Assembly: GCA_020847555.1 (NCBI GenBank)
Contig: JADLBT010000409.1
Span: 1 to 5,321, forward strand
DNA from: Gemmataceae bacterium
GTDB taxonomy: Bacteria; Planctomycetota; Planctomycetia; Gemmatales; Gemmataceae
Length of the DNA stretch: 5,321 nucleotides
Direction: 5' to 3'
In this document: positions 1-5,321 of the stretch, piece by piece
Position numbering within the stretch: the stretch's first letter is position 1
How the letters are laid out: each line of letters opens with the position of its first letter
The notes under the pieces: generated by a model
Told to the model about the DNA's origin: nothing
The model's input: the letters and a program-made list of their open reading frames with translations, nothing else
The model's database searches: none
Position numbers and translations under genes: made by a program

Positions 1-123
1 CGCGCCTGCCTGACCGGCCAGTACCCGACCCCGACCGGCGAGCGCCTCTATCAGCTCGCCTGGATCAACCGTAACGGCACCCCCAACGGCCGCACCTACG
101 AGCTGGCGACCACCGCCGGTTGA
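1..123 (+). CDS. C-terminal end of an unrecognised protein (5' truncated by window edge)
   Basis: The first reading frame is open from base 1 to a TGA at 121-123 and gives 40 residues starting RACLTGQYPTPTGERLYQ and ending RTYELATTAG. Codons end mostly in G or C, as in the real genes of this window, and the stop is followed within 14 bases by a strong palindrome, as expected at the end of a transcription unit. The visible tail is polar and has no membrane segment, cysteine cluster or catalytic motif that I recognise. The gene converges on the succinyl-CoA synthetase operon. The start and most of the protein lie outside the window, so no function is assigned. That the stretch is coding is likely; what it encodes cannot be said. 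Confidence 0.6.
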   Translation, partial: RACLTGQYPTPTGERLYQLAWINRNGTPNGRTYELATTAG

Positions 124-137
124 GCGCCAGGATTGCG

Positions 138-157
138 TACCAGCCGCGCGGCTGGTA
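138..157. terminator. Perfect 20-bp palindrome, probable bidirectional terminator between convergent genes
   Basis: The arms TACCAGCCGC and GCGGCTGGTA are exact reverse complements, so an RNA from either strand can fold into a GC-rich hairpin of at least 8 bp closed by a 4-base CGCG loop. It lies 14 bases past the stop of the upstream plus-strand gene and 28 bases past the stop of sucD on the minus strand, which is where a shared terminator would be expected. Neither side has a clear U-tract, so it is not a textbook intrinsic terminator. It could instead slow polymerase, protect 3' ends or bind a dimeric protein. The structure is seen directly; the role is inferred from position. Confidence 0.55.
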
Positions 158-185
158 ACCACTTCCGCGGCAACGACCTGGCAGA

Positions 186-1061
186 TTACTGCCGCGCCTG
201 CATTGCCTTCTGGAGCGTGACGCCCAGGTCGGCGGGGCTGGCGGCAACCTCGATGCCGGCCGCCTGGAGCGCCGCGATCTTGTCCGAGGCGGCGCCGCTG
301 CCGCCGCTGATGATCGCGCCGGCGTGGCCCATGCGCCGGCCCGGCGGGGCGGTCTGGCCGGCGATGAACGCCGCCACCGGCTTGGTGACGTGCTGCTTGA
401 TGAACGCGGCCGCGTTCTCTTCCGCTGTCCCGCCGATCTCGCCAATCATCAAAATCGCTTCCGTCTGCGGATCGTCCTGGAACAGGCGCAACGCATCAAT
501 GAAACTCGTTCCGTTGATCGGATCGCCACCCAGGCCGATGCACGTCGATTGGCCGAGGCCGAGGTGCGACAGTTGCCAGACCGCCTCGTAGGTCAGGGTG
601 CCGCTGCGGCTGATCAGGCCGACCGCCCCCGGCTTGTGGATGTACCCGGGCATGATGCCGATCTTGCACTGACCGGGGGTGATGATGCCGGGGCAGTTCG
701 GGCCGATCAGGCGTACCGGACGTTCCTTGACGAAGCGCATCGCCCGGGCCATGTCGAGGACCGGGATGCCCTCGGTAATGGCGACGATGACGGCGACACC
801 GGCGTCGGCTGCCTCCATGATGGCGTCGGCCGCAGCCGGCGGCGGCACGAAGATCATGGTGGCGTTGGCCGCGGTCTGGCGGACCGCCTCGGCGACGGTG
901 TTGAAGAGCGGGAAGCCCTCTTTCGTCGTCCCGCCCTTGCCGGGGACGACGCCGCCGACGACCTGCGTGCCGTAGTCGCGGCACTGGATGGCGTGGAAGG
1001 TGCCGGCCTTGCCGAGACCCTGACAGAGGACGCGCGTGTTCCTGTCAACGAGGATGCTCAT
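186..1061 (-). CDS. sucD: Succinyl-CoA synthetase (ADP-forming) subunit alpha
   Basis: The alpha subunit binds CoA and carries the phosphohistidine of succinyl-CoA synthetase (succinate + CoA + NTP to succinyl-CoA + NDP + Pi, reversible), a cytosolic TCA-cycle step. The 291-residue product has the family's usual length. An N-terminal CoA-binding Rossmann domain carries GTFH at 20-23 and PGKGG at 40-44; Lys42 matches the CoA-contacting lysine of the E. coli enzyme. [12 protein letters not shown] and [10 protein letters not shown] follow, then [10 protein letters not shown]. The C-terminal ligase domain has [10 protein letters not shown] with the catalytic His at 246, the E. coli position. The loop before GTFH reads GLGKA, where most family members have a G-[IF]-T-G type sequence. 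The ATG at 1061 fits the family N-terminus. No good Shine-Dalgarno precedes it; only AAAGATACC is there, 27 bases after the previous stop, so translation may depend on coupling or leaderless-like initiation. sucC lies upstream in the same operon but is separated by two small genes. Confidence 0.97.
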   Translation of the reverse strand: MSILVDRNTRVLCQGLGKAGTFHAIQCRDYGTQVVGGVVPGKGGTTKEGFPLFNTVAEAVRQTAANATMIFVPPPAAADAIMEAADAGVAVIVAITEGIPVLDMARAMRFVKERPVRLIGPNCPGIITPGQCKIGIMPGYIHKPGAVGLISRSGTLTYEAVWQLSHLGLGQSTCIGLGGDPINGTSFIDALRLFQDDPQTEAILMIGEIGGTAEENAAAFIKQHVTKPVAAFIAGQTAPPGRRMGHAGAIISGGSGAASDKIAALQAAGIEVAASPADLGVTLQKAMQARQ

Positions 1062-1088
1062 GATACTGGTATCTTTGGGTCGGACTGG

Positions 1089-1418
1089 TTAGTTCGCTGC
1101 GGGCGGTGTCGCCGCGATGAACGGTTCGACCGCGACGACGTGGAGCAACGAGCGGTTAATTACTTCGCTCACTTCATGGGTCGCGGTATCGCTCACCGGG
1201 ACGCCAACGACGAGGTACGTCTGGGCCACCATGAGGTGGTCGGGGTGGCGAATCACGTAGACCATTCCATTGGTCAGATGCAGGCGGAAGGGCTGAAACG
1301 GCTGCTGTCGCAGCAGCTGGAGGATGCGCTCACGCATGGGAGTTCTCTTCTCTTGCGATTCCAGGAGCGCTGATCGCTCCGCGTTTGCCTTGACAGTCGC
1401 CACGGTGCTTTGTATCAC
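1089..1418 (-). CDS. Small conserved-type protein of unknown function, coupled to the preceding ORF
   Basis: From a GTG at 1418 the product is 109 residues; from an ATG at 1337 (residue 28) it is 82. The core after residue 28 runs MRERILQLLRQQPFQPFRLH and continues with LTNGMVYVIRHP and a hydrophobic strand, YLVVGVPV. I recall such 'short helix, QPFxPFRxHLxNG, beta strands' proteins as common, uncharacterised and multicopy in planctomycetes; that is memory, not a search. It has no signal peptide or membrane segment and its function is unknown. The GTG has GAGGAG (1432-1427) eight bases upstream and overlaps the previous stop as GTGA, which favours it. The ATG has its own GAGAAGAG at 7 bases, and GC3 counted by hand is about 79% after residue 28 against 63% before it, which favours the shorter form. 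A 6-bp hairpin (1364-1380) lies between the two starts. It sits unexpectedly between sucC and sucD. Confidence 0.72.
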   Translation of the reverse strand: MIQSTVATVKANAERSALLESQEKRTPMRERILQLLRQQPFQPFRLHLTNGMVYVIRHPDHLMVAQTYLVVGVPVSDTATHEVSEVINRSLLHVVAVEPFIAATPPAAN

Positions 1419-1597
1419 CGTTCACTCTCCTCGGCCGGCAGGGTGAAGAAGTCGGCGACGCGATAGCGCAAGTCCGGTAGGACATCTTCGCCTGTCAACT
1501 CGTCCGTCTCATCCACGACGTAAAGATCCTTGCCCGGGCGGTGCGCCCACTCGTAGAACTCGTCCGCGGTCAGCCGTTTCGATTCAACGGTCGCCAT
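1415..1597 (-). pseudogene. Internally deleted Uma2 (DUF820) family remnant, still an open 60-codon frame
   Basis: The 60 residues combine two pieces normally about 130 residues apart in Uma2-type proteins. Residues 1-21 (MATVESKRLTADEFYEWAHR, then P) resemble the family's N-terminal 'MTADEFYEWxxRPEN' segment. Residues 21-54 (PGKDLYVVDETDELTGEDV, then LPDLRYRVADFFTLP) resemble the usual C-terminal end. The central PD-(D/E)XK-like nuclease core is absent; full-length members are roughly 180-200 residues. The family match is from memory. The frame is intact, with an ATG at 1597, GGGAGG (1607-1602) four bases upstream, and a TGA that overlaps the next gene's GTG. It starts 15 bases after the sucC stop, so it is transcribed with the operon. 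It cannot be an active nuclease. It may be a decaying relic, or a short ORF kept because it carries ribosomes to the next gene. It could alternatively be an independent small protein that only resembles these ends. Confidence 0.6.
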
Positions 1598-1612
1598 CGC
1601 GCCTCCCAGCGG

Positions 1613-2812
1613 TTACTTCCCGGCGGCCGCCACGACCTTCCTGGCTGCGTCGGTCAGGTCGGTCGCCGCCTGCATCATCGGCAGCTCGCCGCGGGCGGCG
1701 GTCAGAATCGTGCGCGCCTTCTCGACGTTCGTGCCCTCCAGGCGCACCACCACCGGCACCTTGAAGCCGACCTCACGCCCGGCCTTCACCAACGCCTCGG
1801 CGATCAGGTCGCACTTGGCGATGCCGCCGAAGATGTTCACCAGCACGCCCTTGACGCGCGGGTCGGCCAGGATGATACGGAACGCCTCGATCGCCCCCTC
1901 GGCCGTCACCCCGCCGCCGACGTCGAGGAAGTTGGCCGGCTCGCCGCCGTGGTACTTGATGATGTCCATCGTGCTCATCGCCAGCCCGGCCCCGTTCACC
2001 AGGCAGCCGATGTTGCCGTCCAGGCTGATGTACGTCAGGTTCGCCTTACCTGCGCGCACCTCCGCCGGATTCTCCTCGCTCTCGTCGCGCAGCGCCAGGA
2101 TGTCCGGGTGGCGGAACAGGGCGTTGTCGTCGAACGTCATCTTGGCGTCGAGAGCCAGGACGTCGCCCCGCGGTGTGACGACGAGCGGGTTGATCTCGGC
2201 GAGGCTGCAGTCCTTGTCGAGAAAGACCTGCGCCAGCGCGGTCATGATGGCCTCGGCCTGCGCCACCTGCTCGCCGGTAAAGCCGAGGTCGTAGGCGAGG
2301 CGGCGCGCCTGGAACGGCAACAGGCCGGCATCGGGGTTGACGGCCGCCTTGAGGATCTTCTCCGGGTGGGTGGCAGCCACCTCCTCGATGTCCACGCCGC
2401 CCTCGGCGCTCGCCATCATCACCGGCAGGCCGATGCCGCGGTCCACGACCATGCCCAGGTAGATTTCGCGGGCGATGTCGGCCGCATCCTGGACGAGCAC
2501 CTTGCTGACCTTCTGCCCCTCCTCGCCGGTCTGCTTCGTCACCAGCGGGTACTTGAGCATCACCTCGGCGACCGGGCCGACGTCGTCGCGCTTCGTGAGG
2601 TACTTCACGCCGCCGAAGTCCTTGCCGCTGTCCTTGAAGCGACCCTTGCCGCGGCCGCCGGCGTGGATCTGGGCCTTGAGGACGACCGGCTTGCCGCCCA
2701 TCCGATCGAACGCTGCCTGGGCCTCGGCCGGCGTCGTGGCGACGACGCCGCGCGGCACAGCGGCCCCGGCCGCCTGGAGGAGTTCTTTGGCCTGGTACTC
2801 GTGGATCTTCAT
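1613..2812 (-). CDS. sucC: Succinyl-CoA synthetase (ADP-forming) subunit beta
   Basis: This is the nucleotide-binding beta subunit that pairs with SucD in succinyl-CoA synthetase. The 399-residue product is slightly longer than the E. coli protein (388). The N-terminal ATP-grasp domain starts [12 protein letters not shown], has Lys46 in [15 protein letters not shown] and the glycine-rich loop at 52-57. Residue 20 is Pro, the residue found in E. coli and other ATP-using enzymes, whereas GTP-specific animal beta subunits have Gln there. Metal and phosphate contacts are expected in the [14 protein letters not shown] and [14 protein letters not shown] segments. The C-terminal ligase domain has [25 protein letters not shown] and [10 protein letters not shown], all typical. 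The ATG at 2812 fits the family start; a weak GAGG lies ten bases upstream. It is the first gene of the leftward operon, and its promoter should lie in the spacer to the right. The next ORF starts 15 bases after its stop. Confidence 0.97.
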   Translation of the reverse strand: MKIHEYQAKELLQAAGAAVPRGVVATTPAEAQAAFDRMGGKPVVLKAQIHAGGRGKGRFKDSGKDFGGVKYLTKRDDVGPVAEVMLKYPLVTKQTGEEGQKVSKVLVQDAADIAREIYLGMVVDRGIGLPVMMASAEGGVDIEEVAATHPEKILKAAVNPDAGLLPFQARRLAYDLGFTGEQVAQAEAIMTALAQVFLDKDCSLAEINPLVVTPRGDVLALDAKMTFDDNALFRHPDILALRDESEENPAEVRAGKANLTYISLDGNIGCLVNGAGLAMSTMDIIKYHGGEPANFLDVGGGVTAEGAIEAFRIILADPRVKGVLVNIFGGIAKCDLIAEALVKAGREVGFKVPVVVRLEGTNVEKARTILTAARGELPMMQAATDLTDAARKVVAAAGK

Positions 2813-3495
2813 CGTGCCGTTGCCTCGGTGGCGGGCCAGGTGGGTTCAGGTGATCATTTCGTTATATCGGCGAAGCTCCGTGGAGGCGACTCGCGGGGCG
2901 CACTCATCCTCGGTCCGGGAAAGGGCAGCTGGTTTTCCTCCCCCGCTTTCCCCACAGGGTAAGATCCTGCACCAGAGAGAGGGGAGAAAGGCAAAGCGGA
3001 TGCCATCCCTCGGACGGTGGATGAGGATCCTGTCCTCGTGCGCGGGCTGTAGGAGTTACGCAGTCAGCGACCGGCGCGTTTTTCGCCCTGACGGAGGAAG
3101 ACACTGGCAATTGAGCCGAAGAGTCGGGACAATCGCATCAACGTTTGCGTTTTGTGCGGGGCGGAGAAAACGCGGCGGCGGATGTGCGCAGCCGGTCGAA
3201 ACGCGGGTGGGACGGCGCCTCGGAAAATCTCGCGGACCGTCTATTGCTGTAGCCGTTACGGTGTGCTAAAACTCGATTTGCGGGTGTGCGGTGTGAGCGG
3301 CCTCAGGACGAAGGCAACCAAACAACCCGGCCCCTTCCCGTTCAGGACGACGGTTCCCCGCACCGGGCGCTGGCCCCAACTGTCAAGGCTCGATCGCTGT
3401 GATCCACACAACCGCGATTGCCTCTTCGTCTCGCCTTGTCCGCCGTGACGGCAAGCCGGCGACGAAAGCCTATCTTGTTAAGAGGTCCTGAAGCG
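2813..3495. other. 683-bp divergent spacer between sucC and the VWA gene, no convincing gene
   Basis: Base composition is visibly less GC-biased and less codon-periodic than the flanking genes. Reading frames across it on either strand are rich in Arg, Pro and Ser and lack recognisable motifs. It should hold the promoters of both outward transcripts. The only candidate I see for sucC is a TATAAC on the minus strand (2866-2861), about 50 bases before the ATG, without a matching -35. Other structure: C-rich and G-rich stretches at 2937-2953 and 2981-2989 with CCGCTTT (2943-2949) and AAAGCGG (2993-2999) as inverted arms; a 7-bp hairpin GCGTTTT / AAAACGC (3147-3153, 3167-3173); and a Cys-rich frame from about 3104 that may be a decayed or non-ATG gene. 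No tRNA, CRISPR or riboswitch is recognised. Confidence 0.6.
3147..3173. repeat. Inverted repeat, 7-bp arms with 13-base loop
   Basis: GCGTTTT at 3147-3153 and AAAACGC at 3167-3173 are exact reverse complements separated by a G-rich loop. Neither strand has a T-tract after the hairpin. It lies in the middle of the divergent spacer, more than 300 bases from either start codon. A repeat of this size can arise by chance in a spacer this long, so no role is assigned. Confidence 0.3.
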
Positions 3496-4776
3496 ATGGC
3501 CAAGATCCACATCGAACGCATGATGCACCGCAAGAGCATTGCGGTGCTGGGCGAGTCGGCCGCGACCTACTCCCTTGTCAAGCTGATCCCCACCGGGGGC
3601 GGCGCGTCGGCTCCGATGGGCCTGAATCTGGCCCTGGTTCTGGACGTGTCCGGGTCCATGTACGAGGAAGACGGCACAGGCGTGAGCCGGCTTCAGCGCG
3701 TCCAGGACGCAGCCATCGGCGCCATCCAGAGCCTCAAGCCGGAGGATACCCTCGCCGTCGTCGCCTTCGCCAACAACGCCCTCACTCTCCTGCCGTCCAC
3801 TCCCCTGGCCCAGAAGGACACGATCGTCGATATCATCCGCAAGATCGACATGTTCGACGTCGATCCGGGCGGGACGTCGATGGACGAGGGCATGGAACTC
3901 GGCCTGGTCGAGGTGGCCAAGCTGGCCGGTCCCGGCCGGCTGTCGCAGGTCGTCGTCCTGACCGACGGCGAGACGTCCGGCGAGAAGCGCTGCCGCGAGC
4001 TGGCCCAGCAGGCCGCCCAGCAGAAGATGCACCTGACCCTCATGGGCGTCGGCACCGACTGGAAGGCGGAGCTGGTCAAGGATCTGGCCAAGCTCAGCGA
4101 GGGGAAGTGGTACTACATTGACGTCAACAAGAAGGAAGAGGCCGAGCGCATCTTCGTCGAGGAGTTCCAGGCGCTGGCCGCGACCGGGTTCCAGGACGTC
4201 GAGATGCACCTGCGCGTGATGAAGGAGATCAAGCTGAAGCGCGTCCGCCAGGTGGTGCCGGAGATCAAGGAGCTGAACCTGGTCGAGCCGGAGGAGCGGC
4301 ACTTCGTTGCCAAGCTCGGGACGATGCAGCACGACCAGGCGACGCGCTACATCCTCGATCTGAGCCTGCCGAAGCGGCCCGACGGCAAGTACGTGCTGGC
4401 CCAGATGGAGGTCACCTACGACGTTGGTTCCGGCAAACGCGAGACGAGCGGAATGGTCCCGCTGGAGATGGAGTACACCGCCGCCGGCCACGGGTACGTC
4501 AACGCCGAGGTGATGCGGCACATCGACGACGTGCAGCTGTTCGAGATGAACAAGAAGCTGCAGGACGCGATCGTCAAGGAGAACAAGGAAGAGGTCAAGA
4601 AGGTCGCCGAGCAGATCGAGCAGAAGGGCGCGCTCATGGGCGTGCGGGCGGCCAAGAAGACGATGCTGGCCAAGCAGGCCCTTGAGGAGATGAACGTCGG
4701 CGGGCGCGTGTCGAAGAAGACGATGCTCGCGATGGACGACGCCGCCCGCGAGGCCGAGCAGGCGCCGACCGGCTGA
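3496..4776 (+). CDS. Cytosolic von Willebrand factor A (VWA) domain protein with intact MIDAS
   Basis: The 426-residue product has no signal peptide or membrane segment. A VWA domain spans about residues 44-225 with all metal-ion-dependent adhesion site elements: DVSGS at 50-54, the Thr of GGTS at 127 and TDG at 156-158 (Asp157). It should therefore bind a divalent metal and a partner protein. Residues about 233-328 look like the beta-rich domain that follows VWA in COG2304-type (YfbK-like) proteins. The rest (about 335-420) is highly charged and helical, probably coiled coil, and repeats KKTMLA at 387-392 and 407-412. The ATG at 3496 was chosen because AAGAGG lies 10 bases upstream and MAKIHIERM starts a coherent domain; the frame is open back to a TTG at 3418 that would add 26 unconvincing Arg-rich residues. 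A zinc-ribbon protein gene follows. A scaffold or regulatory role with that neighbour is inferred; the exact function is unknown. Confidence 0.9.
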   Translation: MAKIHIERMMHRKSIAVLGESAATYSLVKLIPTGGGASAPMGLNLALVLDVSGSMYEEDGTGVSRLQRVQDAAIGAIQSLKPEDTLAVVAFANNALTLLPSTPLAQKDTIVDIIRKIDMFDVDPGGTSMDEGMELGLVEVAKLAGPGRLSQVVVLTDGETSGEKRCRELAQQAAQQKMHLTLMGVGTDWKAELVKDLAKLSEGKWYYIDVNKKEEAERIFVEEFQALAATGFQDVEMHLRVMKEIKLKRVRQVVPEIKELNLVEPEERHFVAKLGTMQHDQATRYILDLSLPKRPDGKYVLAQMEVTYDVGSGKRETSGMVPLEMEYTAAGHGYVNAEVMRHIDDVQLFEMNKKLQDAIVKENKEEVKKVAEQIEQKGALMGVRAAKKTMLAKQALEEMNVGGRVSKKTMLAMDDAAREAEQAPTG

Positions 4777-4790
4777 GGGGTTTAACCCCT
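4776..4790 (+). repeat. Hairpin AGGGG-TTTAA-CCCCT at the stop codon of the VWA gene
   Basis: AGGGG (starting at the last base of the TGA) and CCCCT form a 5-bp stem around TTTAA; on paper the arms extend to AGGGGTT / AACCCCT. A C-rich run follows in place of T residues, so it is a poor intrinsic terminator. It forms the left edge of a larger block of C-rich and G-rich inverted repeats filling the spacer to the next gene, and may be simply the edge of that repeat. Confidence 0.4.
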
Positions 4791-4830
4791 CCCCCTGCCT
4801 CCTCCCCGAAACGGAGAGGGGAGGCGGGTT
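4783..4830 (+). repeat. Palindromic spacer repeat, copy A
   Basis: A C-rich half (TAACCCCTCCCCCTGCCT) is followed by CCTCCCC at 4801-4807, a 10-base loop, and GGGGAGG at 4818-4824. The 7-bp stem is perfect and adds two pairs beyond a mismatch. It resembles copy B, about 45 bases further on in the opposite orientation: both share a TAACCCC edge, a C-rich arm, a short loop and a G-rich arm. I associate such elements with dispersed intergenic repeats in planctomycete genomes, from memory only. It may act on mRNA 3' ends or be a passive mobile palindrome. Confidence 0.5.
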
Positions 4831-4832
4831 CG

Positions 4833-4858
4833 AGCGCCTGGTTGATGGTCCTGGCGCT
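4833..4858. repeat. 6-bp inverted repeat AGCGCC / GGCGCT between repeat copies A and B
   Basis: AGCGCC (4833-4838) and GGCGCT (4853-4858) are exact reverse complements with a 14-base loop. It sits exactly between the two larger palindromes, so the whole 4783-4914 block is built around a centre of dyad near 4846. The arms are short and could pair by chance. Confidence 0.3.
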
Positions 4859-4867
4859 GGTTCCCAG

Positions 4868-4914
4868 TTTCTCCCCCTTCCCGCGCAGGGACGGGGGCCG
4901 GGGGTTAGGTTCTT
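4868..4914 (-). repeat. Palindromic spacer repeat, copy B (inverted relative to copy A)
   Basis: CCCCCTTCCC at 4873-4882 and GGGACGGGGG at 4888-4897 form a 10-bp stem with one mismatch (4878/4892) around a 5-base GCGCA loop, the strongest hairpin in this spacer. Read on the minus strand the element starts GAACCTAACCCCC, matching the TTTAACCCCT edge of copy A in type and position. The two copies thus face each other. A fold on this scale between two co-directional genes could attenuate or process the transcript. Confidence 0.5.
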
Positions 4915-4998
4915 TCACGCCCTTGCGCCAATCATCGGATAAGGGAAATGTCGCCCGGGTATCAGGGCTGACGACCGTCACCTTGCGAATACCGCGTT

Positions 4999-5004
4999 GG
5001 AGGT
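4999..5004 (+). promoter_or_regulatory. Ribosome binding site of the zinc-ribbon protein gene
   Basis: GGAGGT lies nine bases before the ATG at 5014, the best Shine-Dalgarno match in the window. It fixes the start, because the CPFC zinc-ribbon motif begins at residue 4 and no other in-frame start fits as well. Confidence 0.75.
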
Positions 5005-5013
5005 CATCACGAA

Positions 5014-5321
5014 ATGGTCAAGTGTCCGTTTTGCCAGTTTGACAACGAGGAAGGGGCGCTGTTCTGCGAACAGTGCAAGTCAGACCTCGCCTCGGTTGCG
5101 CCCGCTGCGCCTCCCCCTCCTCCCGTGGCCGAGTCCCCGCCGATCGCGGCGGTGATGCCGCTGGACGAGATGATTCCGCTGGCGCCGATGGTCGAGCCGG
5201 AGGGGATCCCGGTCGTGCCGCTGGAGGAAACCGTCCCGATGGCCGTGGAAATGGCGGCCGTGGTCGAGGCGGAACCCTTTTCGCTAGCGGAGCCGGCCCC
5301 CCCGGTGCCGGTCGTCGAGGC
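5014..5321 (+). CDS. Zinc-ribbon protein with Pro/Val/Glu-rich linker (3' truncated by window edge)
   Basis: Only the first 102 codons are visible. Residues 4-21 form a treble-clef-like zinc ribbon: CPFC at 4-7 and CEQC at 18-21, ten residues apart, so four cysteines can hold one Zn. From about residue 29 a low-complexity linker begins with a run of five prolines and continues with repeated IPL/VPL/VPM units and many Glu, with no aromatic or helical domain signals. The protein starts without a signal peptide and should be cytosolic. In planctomycetes and several other phyla an N-terminal zinc ribbon plus Pro-rich linker often leads to an FHA (phosphothreonine-binding) domain, sometimes a VWA or membrane segment; which one applies here is outside the window. 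The gene is 237 bases downstream of the VWA gene in the same direction and may work with it. Confidence 0.85.
   Translation, partial: MVKCPFCQFDNEEGALFCEQCKSDLASVAPAAPPPPPVAESPPIAAVMPLDEMIPLAPMVEPEGIPVVPLEETVPMAVEMAAVVEAEPFSLAEPAPPVPVVE

Noticed and set aside
1062..1073. GATAC-TG-GTATC inverted repeat just before the sucD start
   Set aside because: Five-base arms with a two-base loop cannot form a stable hairpin, and it is too short to call an operator without other copies.
324..1373. 349-codon plus-strand frame across sucD and the small gene
   Set aside because: It spans two genes and a spacer on the opposite strand and shows only Arg/Asp/Gly-rich shadow sequence.
2861..2866. TATAAC on the minus strand as a sucC promoter -10
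   Set aside because: No -35 element at the right distance; one hexamer alone is not enough to annotate a promoter.
1541..2962. 473-codon open frame on the plus strand opposite sucC
   Set aside because: It is the antisense of a clear sucC. Its translation is dominated by Arg, His, Leu, Val and Asp, typical of a reverse-frame shadow in high-GC DNA, and it has no domain.
3047..3062. GCTGTAGGAGTTACGC resembling the outer end of some insertion sequences
   Set aside because: No matching inverted end, target duplication or transposase fragment is visible within the spacer, so the resemblance cannot be supported.
3418..3495. N-terminal extension of the VWA protein from a TTG
   Set aside because: The 26 extra residues are Arg-rich without domain character and overlap the likely ribosome site; the ATG at 3496 has AAGAGG upstream.
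3478..4521. 347-codon open frame on the minus strand opposite the VWA gene
   Set aside because: It is antisense to the VWA coding sequence and has a His/Leu/Asp-rich shadow composition. The plus-strand frame has complete MIDAS motifs, so it is the real one.

Overview
The window is GC-rich DNA (clearly above 60% by eye) that most likely comes from a planctomycete, probably near the Gemmata group. This is inference. It rests on three things: a Uma2-type fragment and a small 'QPFQPFRLHLTNG' protein of kinds I associate with those genomes, C-rich/G-rich palindromic repeats in the spacers, and a cytosolic VWA protein beside a zinc-ribbon protein with a Pro-rich linker. No rRNA or other taxonomic marker is present.

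Layout. Positions 1-123 (+) are the last 40 codons of an unrecognised protein. It converges on a minus-strand operon, with a perfect 20-bp palindrome (138-157) between them that probably serves as a two-way terminator. The operon reads leftward: sucC (2812-1613), a 60-codon ORF (1597-1415), a small protein gene (1418-1089) and sucD (1061-186). SucC and SucD are the beta and alpha subunits of succinyl-CoA synthetase, the substrate-level phosphorylation step of the TCA cycle. Both keep their key residues (SucD His246 and Lys42, SucC Lys46 and the glycine-rich loop).

The unusual part is what lies between the two subunits. The 60-codon ORF looks like a Uma2 (DUF820) gene that kept about 20 N-terminal and 35 C-terminal residues and lost its catalytic middle in frame. 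Its stop codon overlaps the GTG start of the next small gene (GTGA), so the relic may still serve as a translated leader.

Positions 2813-3495 separate the divergent sucC and VWA genes and hold no convincing gene; a weak CTG-initiated Cys-rich reading frame is discussed in the findings. The plus strand then carries a cytosolic VWA protein (3496-4776) with a complete MIDAS. After a 237-bp spacer with G/C-rich hairpins comes the start of a zinc-ribbon, Pro-rich-linker protein (5014 to the window edge), whose missing part may be an FHA or similar domain. VWA plus zinc-ribbon/FHA neighbours often accompany Ser/Thr kinases and PP2C phosphatases, but none is visible here.
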